From Cyclina sinensis (lineage: Eukaryota > Mollusca > Bivalvia > Venerida > Veneridae): a DNA stretch of 64,000 nucleotides. A model generated the notes under the pieces. It made no database searches and had not been told where the DNA came from. It worked only from the letters and a program-made list of their open reading frames with translations. The DNA is taken from NCBI GenBank assembly GCA_012932295.1, contig JAAONU010000006.1, forward strand, positions 23,997,929 through 24,061,928. The letters run 5' to 3'. Positions 22,692 to 33,870 of the stretch are shown one piece after another; position 1 is the stretch's first letter; every line of letters begins with the position of its first letter. The position numbers were made by a program, and so were the translations under genes.

Positions 22692-23823
22692 ATGGAGAAA
22701 ACAGATGAGGTAAAAATAATCAATGGATTATTAGACTCTCATCGAAATGAAGCATTCATTGGAGTGATGAATGATAGTGACACAGTGTATACTTTGAAAA
22801 GGGGACAAGAAATAGGTCAGTGTTATCCTACACAGGAAGATTCAAGAGAACTGAATACGGACTCTGAGACGGTACAAACAGCGATACCGAAGATCCGGGA
22901 AAATCCAGGGAAAATATTTTACCGGAACATATTAAGTCAATGTTTGACTAAGGGAAATACTATTTGAAGGAAAATGGCAGGGAGAAATTTGCATCGTTGC
23001 TTTACAAATATCAGGATATCTTCTCGAAAAGCTCCGATGACCTTGGATGCACTAATCTGGTGAAACACAAAATCAACACAGGAATCTCCTCGCCCATACG
23101 ACAACCAGTTAGAAGACAACCCTATTGGAAGCGGGATATAGAAACAGACGAAGTGAATAAAATTCTCGACAGAGGAATAATCGAACCTTCAAAAAGCCTT
23201 TGGTCCTCTCCAGTTGTGTTTGTCGCGAAAAAGGATGGAACAACTAGATTCTGCATAGATTACCGGAAATTAAATGAGATGACTGTTGAAGATGCGTATC
23301 CCATACCAAGGGTATATGATTGCCTTGATTCTCTTTCGGGATCGAAGTGGTTCAACACTATGGACCTCTGTAGTGGTTTCTGGCAAATAGAAATGGAAAA
23401 AAAAGATAAAATAAAGACTGCATTCTCGACATGTAGCCAGAGTTTATTTCATTTCCGAGTTATGCCAATCGGGTATGTTAATTCTCCCTCAACCTTCCAA
23501 AGACTAATGGAAACGGTTTTAGAGGAATTCAGTGGGTTGAATCACTTCTTTATATGGATGATATAATTAGCCCAGGAGAGTCAGTTGATCAATGTTTAGT
23601 CCGTCTAGAGCATGTCTTCGAAAGGCTTCGTAAAGCGAGACTCAAGCTGAAGCCATCAAAATGTGTATTCTTCCAAAAATCTGTACGTTTTCTTGGTCAT
23701 GTCGTGTCAGAGGAGAGCATCGAAACAGCTGAGAAAATCAAAGCTGTGCAGGATTGTCCAACACCAAGGAACTGCAAGGAAGTGCGCAGTTTTCTTGGGT
23801 TAGCTTCTTATAATAGAAAATAT
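22692..23823 (+). pseudogene. Reverse transcriptase region of pol, N-terminal to thumb
   Basis: RT blocks are in order: LWSSPVVFVAKKDGTTRFCI, DYRKLN, AYPIPR, DLCSGFWQIEM, FRVMPIGYVNSPSTFQRLM, the catalytic YMDD at about 23551-23562, and FLGHVVS. The stretch uses three frames: 22692-22967, 22964-23566 and 23554-23823. The YMDD box lies in the last one, just past a one-base shift. The reading stops at RSFLGLASYNRKY, where the DNA transposon enters, and resumes in frame at 28665. The connection region before RT (22692-22960) has no recognised domain. Confidence 0.9.
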
Positions 23824-24597
23824 TAGTAGAGTGACAATTTGGCCGTATGGAAAGGTGGGGTGGGACTCGTCTGTTAACAAGGCATGTTATATACCAAACT
23901 ACTCGTAAGGGTCTGTAGTTTTTCAAACTGCCTGGCTCTCTTGCCGCAGCTGGTGGCGTTTCGAGAAATCCAAGATGCCGTCCAAGATGGCCGCCACCTT
24001 TGAAACATTACCATTATACTAAACAAATGAATATGGCAGACATTACTAAAGAGATATTGGAAATACAGTGCAATAATTTTATAGCCTACATATAGCTTTT
24101 GAAAAATGTTTAACTTTGGGAAACAAGAATTACAAGTTCAAGGTCATTTCAAGGTCAAAATAGAAAAAAAAATGCGAAAATCTGCAAACTTGCATCACAT
24201 TTTATTTATTTCTGTGATCTTTTCCCAATAGAACATATTTAAATCACAAAGAATTGACAGTGTATTTCACAAGCATTCATTAGCTACATATATTTAGCAA
24301 AGAATTTCATTAAAAGGCATGAAATGCTTTTCTAACAGTCAATGCTATAATTACCCCACCCACCAATTTTATTAAGGATATTTTTCATCCACCGACAGGC
24401 AAACTCTTACCACTCAGTCTGTAATGAATTCTGTTTAACTTTAACATGAGTCAGATATTTATCAAATATTTGCTGAAATTAACTATAATTAAGCTGTTTA
24501 AGATGTGTTATGTACTAAATCAATTAAAGTATATAATGTGTATACTGTAAGTCAGAAATTGCAGCAACAGTTTGAAAGGGTACCGGTATTCTGTTTT
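23824..24597 (+). repeat. Left terminal inverted repeat (~774 bp)
   Basis: Matches the inverse of 27882-28661 almost continuously, from GTGACAAT through GGTACCGGTATTCTGTTTT. The outermost ~45 bp after GTGACAAT differ between ends, then similarity is near complete. Confidence 0.9.
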
Positions 24598-24751
24598 AGG
24601 TAGGTTGGAGTAGGTGTGACTCTTCTGTTAACAAGGCATGTTATATTCCAAAATACTCATTAGGGTCTTTAGTTTTTCAAAATGTCTGGCTCTTTTTGCC
24701 ACAACTGGTGGCATTTCCAGAAATCTAAGATGGCGTCCAAGATAGCTTCCA
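24598..24751 (+). repeat. Diverged direct copy of the TIR end, inside the left TIR
   Basis: GGAGTAGGTGTGACTCTTCT followed by GTTAACAAGGCATGTTATA through AAGATGGCGTCCAAGAT repeats the outer part of the left TIR (about 23860-24000) in direct orientation, with about 15% differences. The right side has no such extra copy, so the element is asymmetric. Confidence 0.85.
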
Positions 24752-25467
24752 AGAAAAATTCTTAATTTTTGTATATAAAAATGAAGAAAGACTTTTCACA
24801 ATAAATATGTATGTATGCTTTTTAAAACTTTTCTGTAAAAAAAATGTTTAGTGTATGCAACAAGATAAAAAAAAATAAAAAAAAAATTCTTAGTACTCAT
24901 AAAAAAAAATCTGAAGGTTAAAAGGTCAAATTTAGCATAAAAAATGTGTAAGTACTGGCCGACAATGTTAATGTTGCAGAGTATCATTTATTTTCATACT
25001 TATTTTTAATACTTTGATGCAATACAGAGTCTGTACAACAGATATGTCTCCTTTGAAATAAAAAAAATACGTATTTTTTTATCAAACGAAAATTTTGATG
25101 ATAGCCCTATGTGCGATAACGCAGTGATTTAGCATGAAGAAAAGAAGTGGATTCTTTAAAAAAATCTAGTAAGTATAAATTTTTATTTATTGTCTCATAA
25201 TAATATTATAATTATAATAATATATATCTAGTCTTCCAGAAATTACATTCACAACCCAGTCTAGAAATTACAATGCTAAAATTTATAGGATCAAATTCAA
25301 ATGGCATTTTTTACATGAGCACCATAAGGTTTTTGTGGCTCCAAGTTTTAAATGTTACCAATGTTAACATAAGAAATATTATGAATTATATTTAAGAAAA
25401 TCATGTAAGTCTGACAAAGAAGCACCACTCTGATTCAGACTTTCATACACAGTCATAAAGTAATGCA
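24752..25467. other. Transposon internal non-coding stretch
   Basis: A-rich runs at about 24838-24910 and AT-rich sequence up to the pseudogene. No gene seen. Confidence 0.5.
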
Positions 25468-27279
25468 GTGGACATCATGCTTGAATTGTTTGATGAAACT
25501 TTCATTGACCCCTTTTTACTCATAAATCCTCCATCAAAATTAGTGAACTTTGCTTCTGGTGTTGAAGTCACTGAAGATGGTAAGACAAGTTTGCTAAACT
25601 GTCATGAGACAGGTAAAGAAATGCTTCTTAAGTTTGTTTCTGAGCGACTGACACCTGAAGCAGAGAAAAGCTTCTTTGAACTTATGGCAAGACCCAGTGT
25701 GAAGACAATAACCACATTTTCGAGTAAGTCTGTAGTAAAGGCCAAATACAAAGGTATTCTGATCAATGGGTAAGAAATCTATTAACGGTTGCTAGCAATT
25801 AAAGCTTTCAAAAAGGTGCCTTTGGAAAGGGTCTTGTCTTTTGAGAACTCAACAGTTCCTCTTAGTTTGTTCACTGATGATGGTGTTATGATGTCAACAA
25901 AAAAATCTGATTTTCTAGAAAGACTAGAAAACATTTCTGGTTCCCCCTGCAGAGTAAGTACTGTTGAACAGCCTGACTGCATTTTGTTTGATGGCATGGC
26001 CATGGTTTAAATGTTGCAGCCTACACCAGGGGTCAAGGTCACATTGCTTCTAAGTTTTGGAAGTACATGCTCTTTCACAGCAATGGTGCAGACTGTGTGC
26101 GTGTTGTGTTTGATAAATACGTTTCAAATAACTTGAAATCTACTCCTCGACAAAGACATGGTGAGATTCAAACTACCTTCATGCCAGTTGTTATGCAGTA
26201 TAATGTGCCAATGCCTGACTGGAAAAAAGTTGTTATCCAGTAGTAGAAGCAAAGCAGAATTAACAAAATTGTACACATGTTACTTGAAAGAAAACTGTCA
26301 TGATTTTTTGACTGACACTCAAGAAATCTACATTTTAGGTGGGCTAGGTGATCGTATTCTTAAAGTTTAATTTAATGCCATCTTGTTTTCAAGGTATATC
26401 AAACCAGGAGGAAGCAGACACCAGACTGCTACTCATCTATGCAGGTATGCAAAGTCTAAAGGTTTAAGAAAGGCTGTTGTTTTCAGTCCAGATACTGATG
26501 TGTTGGTGTTGCTTAAACACCATTTTTCAAAATTTGAGCTGGACAGTCTTTATTTTAGGACTTGCAAAAAATCTGTTTACACAGATATGACAAGATACAT
26601 TCCAGTTCATGTCATATATAAACAACTGTCTCCTGTCATGAGGAAGGTCCTGCTGTCTGTATACTGTCTTACAGGTTGTGACACTTGTTCAACATTCTTT
26701 GGTGTTGGTAAGGGCCTTTCAAATCATGAAAAGACATTCTGACAAGTTTACAGTTAGCAGACCTTGGATCAAGTCTCGCCAAACACAGAGAGTTAAAGCA
26801 GCAGCGCTGATATTCATTGGGCTGTTGTATGGCTGCAGCTCATGTATATCCCTGAATTCCCTCCCAGCAGTGATGGTTGTTGAAAGGTCCAAAACTAAAC
26901 CTCGCAGACTTCCTCCAACTGATGACAGTCTTTTGCTACATCTGCTTCGCTGTCTGTACCAGTTGATGATCTGGAGATCTGCACTTGAGGCAAATATTGT
27001 TTTGCCCAATCCAACAGAGTTCGGGTATGAAATTGATCCGAACAATGAGATTTATGTTCCCCGATGATGGCTCAGTCTGCTGAGCTGCTAAGTGACCTGC
27101 TGTGCAAATGCAGTGATGACTGCCAGGGCAGTTGTGTTTGCCCCCATAATGAACAGCCAGGCACAAAGGCATGTAAATGTGAAGGTTCTGTTGACAGTGA
27201 TAATTTTTGTAACAATTTGTTCACAACACTGGCAACAATTGATGATGTAACTTCTGAGGATGACACATGTACATACTAA
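25468..27279 (+). pseudogene. Transposon-encoded XPG/FEN-like nuclease protein, broken
   Basis: The putative transposition protein of the long-TIR element. Several frames carry ordered blocks of a family seen in many invertebrate transposon-derived proteins: DCILFDGMAMV (about 25977-26007), VRVVFDKY (about 26098-26121), QEEADTRLLLIYAG in another frame (about 26387-26430), VVFSPDTDVLVLL (about 26478), LTGCDTCSTFFGVGKG (about 26668), the PPT..LLLHLLRCLYQ block (about 26918), and a cysteine-rich tail (CKCSDDCQGSCVC, CKC) at 27100-27180. The acidic spacing EEAD, DTD, GCD resembles the metal-binding residues of XPG/FEN nucleases (EAEA, DxD, GCDY); this is my structural inference. Stops (25771, 26008, 26368, 26740) and frame changes make it inactive. 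No intron explains them. Confidence 0.75.
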
Positions 27280-27881
27280 TCTTGAGATTAGCCCTAACAG
27301 TATGCCCTTGTGGATTCCTTTTATGTCAACAGTTTCTGTTCTCCATAGATCGTAGATTCCTAACCGGCTCTAAAATTATTTTATTTATCATTACTTTCTG
27401 ATAATGGTAATGGATGAAAATGATTTAATTATTATGGAAGTTATACAGAAGTTATATGGAAATCCATTGAGACCCCAAATGTTCCATTTTGCATTTTGAA
27501 ATGTAAAACATACACGATTACTTAAACTGCTGAATTTGTCACTGTAAACTGTTTGTCAACATATGTTGCTGTTGTTGCACTATGTTTTCTAATGATTTAA
27601 ATTTTGTTGGACATAGAATGTTTTTAGAATACCAACAAAATACATGGCATATATCAATTTACATGCTGTGCTGTAAATGTGTAACCATATGAGTAACCGA
27701 CATCGTCCACTGAATAGACCCTAGCTCATACTGCTGATTTCACCCTAATGATATTTAATAATTAGTAGATTCATGTTTAGTGTTTTGTTTGTTTGTCTGT
27801 ATACTATCAATATATAAAAACAAACAACCAACATTAGACTGTTAATATATGCAGCTGAATATATATACAGTGTAAATGAAA
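27280..27881. other. Transposon 3' internal non-coding stretch
   Basis: AT-rich sequence between the pseudogene end and the right terminal repeat. Nothing recognised. Confidence 0.5.
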
Positions 27882-28661
27882 AACAGAATACCGGTACCCT
27901 TTCAAACTGTTGCTGCAATTTCTGACTTACAGTATACACATTATATAATTTAATTGATTTAGAACATAACACATCTTAAACAGCTTAATTATAGTTAATT
28001 TCAGCAAATATTTGATAAATATCTGACTCATGTTAAAGTTAAACAGAATTCATTATAGACTGAGTGGTAAGAGTTTGCCTGTCGGTGGATGAAAAATATC
28101 CTTAATAAAATTGGTGGGTGGGGTAATTATAGCATTGACTGTTTGAAAAAGCATTTCATGCATTTTAATGAAATTCTTTGCTAAATATATGTAGCTAATG
28201 AATGCTTGTGAAATACACTGTCAATTCTTTGTGATTTAAATATGTTCTATTGGGAAAAGATCACAGAAATAAATAAAATGTGATGCAAGTTTGCAGATTT
28301 TCGCATTTTTTTCTATTTTGACCTTGAAATGACCTTGAACTTGTACTTCTTGTTTCTCAAAGTTAAACATTTTTCAAAAGCTATATGTAGGCTATAAAAT
28401 TATTGCACTGTATTTCCAATATCTCTTGAGTAATGTCTGCCATATTCATTTGTTTAGTATAATGGTAATGTTTCAAAGTTGGCGGCCATCTTGGACGCCA
28501 TCTTGGATTTCTCGAAACGCCACCAGCTGCGGCAAGAGAGCCAGGCAGTTTGAAAAACTACAGACCCTTACGAGTATTTTGGTATATAACACGCCTTGTT
28601 AACAGACGAGTCCCACCTACTCCAAAAATAGAGGACTTATTATTAGATTGTCACCCTACCA
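27882..28661 (-). repeat. Right terminal inverted repeat (~780 bp)
   Basis: Inverse counterpart of 23824-24597, beginning at GAAAAACAGAATACCGGTAC and ending CACCCTACCA at the TAT target duplication. The identity appears high over several hundred bases. Confidence 0.9.
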
Positions 28662-29684
28662 TATGTTAGAGGCTTTTCGAATGTAGCCAGACCGTTGCAC
28701 AAACTCTGTTAGAAAAACAGTAGGTTCAGTTGAACAATCGAGTGTCAGGAGTCATTCGACCTACTCAAACAAGCACTGATCACAACGCCAGTGCTTGCAT
28801 ATCCGGTATTAGGCTTGCCATTCATACTCGATACTGATTCTTCTGATATTTCATCTGGAGCGTTGCTAAGCAAAATGCAAGATGGTAAAGAAATGGTAAT
28901 CGCCTACATAAGCAAAGCCATGAACGTGCACGAACGGTCTTATTGTGTTACCAGGAAAGAAATGCTAGCAGTCGTTACGGCTTTGAAACACTTCCATCTT
29001 TATGGCCAGGATGTACTTTTAAGGACTGACAATTCAGCCGTCAGTTGGATGAGGTCACTAAAAGTTCCAACTGGACAAGTCGCTCGATGGCTACAAGAAC
29101 TGAACACCTATAATTTAACTGTTGTACATCGATGTGGGAAGAGCCATGCCAATGCCGATGCTCTCTCGAGAAGGCCTTGTAAATCGTGCAAACACCAACA
29201 AGAGATACAGAATGACTTTGAGAAAAATAGCAAGACGTCCAATGAATGCAAGGAAGAGCATATCAGGGTTTTAACCAGAAGTCAGACACAAGATGCGTCA
29301 TCTGCATTGTCAAACAATCACTTTCTCTTAGCTGGGTTGGACCCTATAGATTTATCAACAAGCAAGAATCAAGATATTGATATAGCAAAGATCAAAATGG
29401 ACTTGCAGGATGGCGAAAAAAGACCCGGTTGGACAGAAATTTCTGCTTGTTCCTCTTACCTGAAAACATTTTGGCGGCAATGGGATCGACTGGAATTTAT
29501 TGGGAATCTGCTTTACTGCCGATTTGAAACTGACAATGGAGATCAAATTTATCAACTGGTAACGTCAAAGGATAGACAACACGATGTTATAAGATATCAT
29601 CACAACACAAGGTGCAGTTGGCATCTCGGCATAGAGAAAACACTTGGAAAGATAGACAAGCATTCTTTTGGCCAGGGATGGTAG
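28662..29684 (+). pseudogene. RT thumb end, RNase H and start of integrase
   Basis: Continues the pol frame interrupted at 23823. VRGFSNVARPLHKL is the usual RT-to-RNase H connector. RNase H blocks follow: the TDSSDISSGALLS block with the first catalytic Asp, a central Glu in YCVTRKEMLAVV, the Asp in LLRTDNSAV, and the ending GKSHANADALSRRP. Two stops interrupt it early (about 28707 and 28731). It ends by a frameshift inside the integrase zinc finger, after HH and WHLG. Confidence 0.88.
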
Positions 29685-30666
29685 AAACGTTAAAGAGATA
29701 TTTTCTAAAATGTGATGAATGTCCAGCAGCAAAATTATCAAGAACTGCAAACAAATTTCCTCTAGGACAGTACGTTGTGGGGGAACCAAGGGAGAGGCTA
29801 ATGATGGATATTCTTGGGCTACTTCCGGTTACCAGCTGCGGAGACAAGTACATCCTTGTGATGGCGGACTGGTTCACAAAGTGGACCAAAAGTGTGGCTT
29901 TACCTGACATAGAATCGAAAACTGTTGCTAAGGCACTGGTGGAAACATACATATGCAGATTCGGCGTGCCTTTACAGATATATACAGATCAAGGAAAATG
30001 TTTTGAGTCAAAGCTTATGGAGGATCTATGTAAATTTTTGGATATAGAAAAAACACATGCTACATCTCTGCGCCCCCAGGCAAATGGTTTAATTGAGGTT
30101 TTCAGTAAGACTCTTATTTCTATGCTGAAAGCTTACTGTAGTGATCGACAGAACTGCTCGGATGCTTACCTTCAACAGGTAATGATGGCGTACCGTAGCT
30201 CTCCGCATAGTAGTTCAAAATTAAGTCTAAATAAGATGGTGTTCGTCCTAAATCAGAAAACAAATCCAACTTAAGCGAGTATGTCTTGAATCTCGAAGAC
30301 AAACTGAAGACATGTCATGACATAGCTAGGGCAAATTTAAAGGTCGCAGCTAAATACCAAAAGAAACATTATGACTGCAAAGCTCGAAAACGCAAGGCAT
30401 TTTCGCAAGGACAATTGGTTTGGCTACATGACCCTACGAGAAAAGTCGGAGTCAGTTTGAAACTTGTCAACAAGTGGAAAGGACCGTTCTTGGTGATAAG
30501 GATTGTCGATGACTTGGTTTGTATGGTAAAACGAACATCGACTGGCAAACCAGAAGCTTATCACATCGATAGACTGTATTGTAGTTGTGGTAATAAGGTC
30601 CCCATTTGGGTACGCAGGGAAAGCAACGTTACCAAATGTAGGATAGATACGCCAAGATCATGTTAA
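29612..30666 (+). pseudogene. Integrase of the gypsy element
   Basis: The HHCC finger is split between frames: the His pair is in the previous frame and CDECPAAK in this one (about 29718). The catalytic core shows the first Asp in MMDILG, the second in IYTDQGKCF, and the Glu in PQANGLIEVFSKTL, so the D,D,E residues remain, though the Arg usually after Glu is Val. A stop and frame change at 30272-30286 separate the C-terminal module with LVNKWKGPFLV, the GPF/Y type. It ends at 30666 without a chromodomain-like tail. Confidence 0.88.
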
Positions 30667-30959
30667 CGTATCCACTGACTTGAACTTTGTATTGTAGATG
30701 GATGTAAATAAACAATATAAATGTAACAAGGTTATTTTTTATCATAGTGTATATTACATATAACAATATATAAAATTTTAACATGTGAACAAATGTAGGT
30801 TTTAATCAGAGAACATGTCTATAATGTCTTCGCCGCAACTCCTGTGGGTGGCCGAACCTTTATCTTTTTTTTTGTATTTACTAAAATCTTTCATTGTATA
30901 TGCTAACTGTAACAAACAAAACTAACAAAACCAACAACAGACGTTCTTTATAGGAAAAC
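30667..30959. other. AT-rich spacer between integrase and the downstream frame
   Basis: No gene, LTR match or clear polypurine tract recognised. Confidence 0.45.
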
Positions 30960-32477
30960 ATGTTGGCTTTGTCCTGCTATGTTCCGCACGTGGGGAGCCC
31001 TCAAGTCCCATTTGATTGGTTCTGTTCATCGGTGCCTGACCGTAATGTGGCCCTGGTGTCCAGGAAAAGAGAAGACGTATATCAGAATCTCAGACTTAGA
31101 AAGTCATGTAAGGGGGAAGAATGGTCTAGGAAGAAAGAACGTAGAGGAAGGTCAGTGATCAGTGAATGTCCTAATAACACTATGAACAAACATGAAGAGG
31201 TATCAAAGAGCAACAGAGGAGGAAATAGACAAACAGAGTGTTTTGAGATTGACATGAAAAAGAAACTAAAAACATCAGAAAAAGGACAGATTAACACAGT
31301 GTAGAAGGCATTAAAAATGACTCAGAAGCAGAAAATAAGGAAAAAGAGACATTTGACAGTGACACGAATAGGGAACAAAGACAATCAGAAACAGGACATG
31401 GAAACAGGAAACAAGACACACTAGCCGGAGATAACATAAAACAAAAGATATCAGAAAAAGGAGACGCATGTAAGGAACAAAAGACATCAGAGGAATTTGA
31501 TTGTGAAGTGGCAGAGGAGAGACCAGAAACGGAAACTGCCGTTCAGGCGATACTGAGGGATATGAGTGAGTCAGGAGTTGAGAATGCAGACAGTTCAGGG
31601 CAAAACAATAGTGATAAATTTAAGGCTACGAAGGTTTGTGGAAATGGGGATGCGACACTGTGCTTAAACTATAGGACAGGGGAGTTCCTTCCACTTCCTG
31701 ATTCCGAAGATGTTGAAAGAGAATTGAACTGTGGGATTTATGGTCACTTAAAAGGTAACACTGTCACTAGAGGTGAAGGAACAGGTTGTGAAGGAGAAAT
31801 CGGGGCAAATAAAGGAAACAAAGACGGAAGTAAGGAGGCTGAAGAAGTTGGGAATAAACAAAATATGGGACAAAGATCTATGGGGGACATTAGGGAAATC
31901 AAAGTAGGAAATAGGAGTCAGGAAATGGAGGATTCACTTTCAACGACTGATTCGTCATCGTCATCAGGCAAATCCTCACCAACCAGTTTAAGTGTTTACA
32001 CTCAACTTTTCGGGATAGAGCTATAAAACTGTTGACAATGGGGGTGATGCCTCTTTGTCCTCTCGCGAGGAGAGCTTGGACACGAGAAACTGAAGTTGAC
32101 TTTTTGGACATTAAAATGAAATGGCCACACAGGAATTGGCGAGAGCTCACCCCGGAAAAACGATTTTTTGCAATGGAGCAAATGGCTTTGTTTCTAGAAA
32201 GGGAAAACAATCTTGAATTTCCTGTTATTTCTAAAAAGTTATTTTGTGAGAAATATTCATTTTCAATGCTTGATGGCCAAGATAAACCCGTAGTCAGTAA
32301 TAGTGAAGCAGATAAAATACCTGACAAAATTCGACAGTACAATTTATCTTATTTGAGGGGAATAATTAAAGACAAGCTTGGTCAATAGTTAAGTCTTTAG
32401 AAAAAGCTGACCGTTGGACTGACACGGATGACATAATTAAAGTGTTAGAGGAAGGGGGCATAAAAGTGAAAATTTAA
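30960..32477 (+). pseudogene. Unrecognised broken reading frame downstream of integrase
   Basis: Function unknown. Open frames follow each other on the plus strand: 30960-31304, then a second frame open from about 31307 to 32026, then 32032-32388, and a final shifted piece to 32477. Together this is about 500 codons. The first part is basic; the middle is very hydrophilic, rich in Glu, Lys, Asn and Gly, and ends in a serine tract (TTDSSSSSGKSSPTS); the last part is compact and mixed (RETEVDFLDIKMKWPHRNW, PEKRFFAMEQM, DTDDIIKVLEEGGIKVKI). No membrane segment, signal peptide or cysteine pattern was found, so an envelope protein is not supported. It may be an extra retrotransposon frame or an unrelated gene remnant. 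Confidence 0.5.
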
Positions 32478-33185
32478 AGTAATGAAATGGCAAATTGTAA
32501 ACTCTTCTCTTGAATTGAAGTTGTTTCAGAATGATTAGGGAGTAGTTAATCTTTTTAAATATTTTTTTTAGCATTTAAGCATTGTTCAGATGAAATTAAA
32601 TTAGGTGCTTGTAATTATTTACTAATGTTCACATGTTCTAAAATTTGTTAAAATGTATGATATTCTTCAATTGTAAAATTGTTGCTTGCATATGTTTAAA
32701 TATTGACAATATACTATTTTCTCTCTTTCATTTCTTTAGTTATTTCTAAGTACTGGTGATTGTAATCAAGGAGGATTACTTTTACTAGGGTGGGAAGAGT
32801 GTAATATGAATACCGCCCCCCCCCCCCCTTTGATATAGAACTTTTTCTAAATCGTATGCTAAGTTTATTGATGCTTGAGACAGTGTAAATCATCACATTG
32901 ATAAGCTTGATAATGTTACATTATGTTCGGCATGTCAGGATAGCTGCTTGTAAACTTTGGTTGACAGGTCACGAAAATTAATGAAAATTCATACTTCCAT
33001 ATTAATCGTTAACGGAAGTGGTGAAATAAACGCATGTATTATACTATATGTTTCAGAGAAAATATTCCTTTCTCAAATATTTAATGACATATGGATATAG
33101 TCTTTTCCTTTCATAATGAAATGCAGAATTAATTTACTTCCGTGTTTTGTAAACTCTGACGTCACAGTGCATGCTTGGTTCTGTC
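32478..33185. other. AT-rich stretch with a poly-C run
   Basis: No gene. A run of about 13 C residues is at 32816-32828. No sequence resembling the 20154-20370 LTR was found here. Confidence 0.5.
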
Positions 33186-33600
33186 TAAAACCTGAACAAT
33201 TCCAGACCAGAATGTTTACATTAGAAAGTATTAAATTAAAGGGACTTATAGGGCTGCTTAGACGACTATATTAAAATTTTTTTATTGGAATCTGCGTGGA
33301 CTGTTTGGATCTATTTTCATTCGGTGTATGGGTCGAACAACTAGTTATTGGTCGAGATGAAAAGCTTTGGCGCCAAAATGGATGTTCTACAATATGATTG
33401 GGCGAAAGCGTAGCGGTGCTTAAGCGCTCAGTGAGGGTTCTGGGGGGTTCTGGATTAAGACGTTCAGTTGTAAACTTTGGTTTCAGACACTTTGTTTTTT
33501 TATTAGACTTTATTAAGCTTTTTAAGAGATAAGAAAGGATTAGATCTTGTTCTATATAATTCACGGTGTATTTTCTTGGAAATGGATTCTAATAATTGAA
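33186..33600. repeat. Dispersed repeat, copy 2, downstream of the gypsy element
   Basis: Direct counterpart of 19688-20140, with the same start (TAAAACCTGAACAATTCC). It contains an extra GAAAGCGTAGCGG segment near 33406 and lacks the copy-1 segment following TTTGCAAGG. Similarity ends near 33600. Confidence 0.8.
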
Positions 33601-33699
33601 CAACATAATAGACAAAATTAAGTATCTCTCTCATCAACCCCATGTTCACTCTATTTTAATTGAAACCTGTTTTATTCTTTGATACAGTGTCAAAGAATA

Positions 33700-33870
33700 T
33701 TTGACAATAAATAGAGAATAATAAGTTAGTTTCTTAATTTGAAAAAGTTTATCTGGCAAGGTGTAGGAATTTATCGAGTGAGCCGAAGGCGAACCTGATA
33801 AATTCCGCAGCCGAGGCAGATAACTTTCTCAATTAAGACACTAACCTATTATTCTATTTATCCTGTCAAA
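33700..33870. repeat. 171-bp fold-back (palindromic) element
   Basis: The left arm TTTGACAATAAATAGAGAAT runs through GAATTTATC at about 33777. It is mirrored by GATAAATTCC at 33798 through TTTATCCTGTCAAA at 33870. The spacer is about 20 bp (GAGTGAGCCGAAGGCGAACC). Arms are about 75 bp with a few mismatches. It has the shape of a fold-back MITE. Confidence 0.8.

Larger units (their letters stand above)
23824..28661 (+). mobile_element. 4838-bp long-TIR DNA transposon inserted in gypsy pol
   Basis: The element begins TAGTAGAGTGACAAT and ends with the inverse of TGGTAGGGTGACAAT. It is flanked by the 3-bp duplication TAT (23821-23823 and 28662-28664). Removing the element and one TAT restores an open pol reading across the site. 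Terminal inverted repeats extend about 775 bp on each side. Inside lies a plus-strand pseudogene (25468-27279). Long TIRs, a 3-bp duplication and an XPG/FEN-like nuclease pattern would fit the Academ superfamily; that assignment is an inference. Confidence 0.88.
20154..30666 (+). mobile_element. Decayed Ty3/gypsy LTR retrotransposon, split by a DNA transposon
   Basis: Domains occur in the gypsy order: gag with a zinc knuckle, protease, reverse transcriptase, RNase H, integrase with a C-terminal GPF-type module. Reading frames are broken by several frameshifts and stops, and the RT region is separated from its C-terminal end by a 4838-bp insertion at 23824-28661. Without the insertion, the part from LTR to integrase stop is about 5.7 kb, a usual size. 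No 3' LTR was recognised. The element is inactive as it stands. Confidence 0.9.

Noticed and set aside
30960..32477. Envelope gene of the gypsy element
   Set aside because: No signal peptide, membrane segment, cysteine pattern or cleavage site; too hydrophilic.
30667..33185. 3' LTR matching 20154-20370
   Set aside because: Searched by eye for TGTAACTAAC, ATCGAGGCAACCACAGG and AACATTACA; no co-linear match was found.
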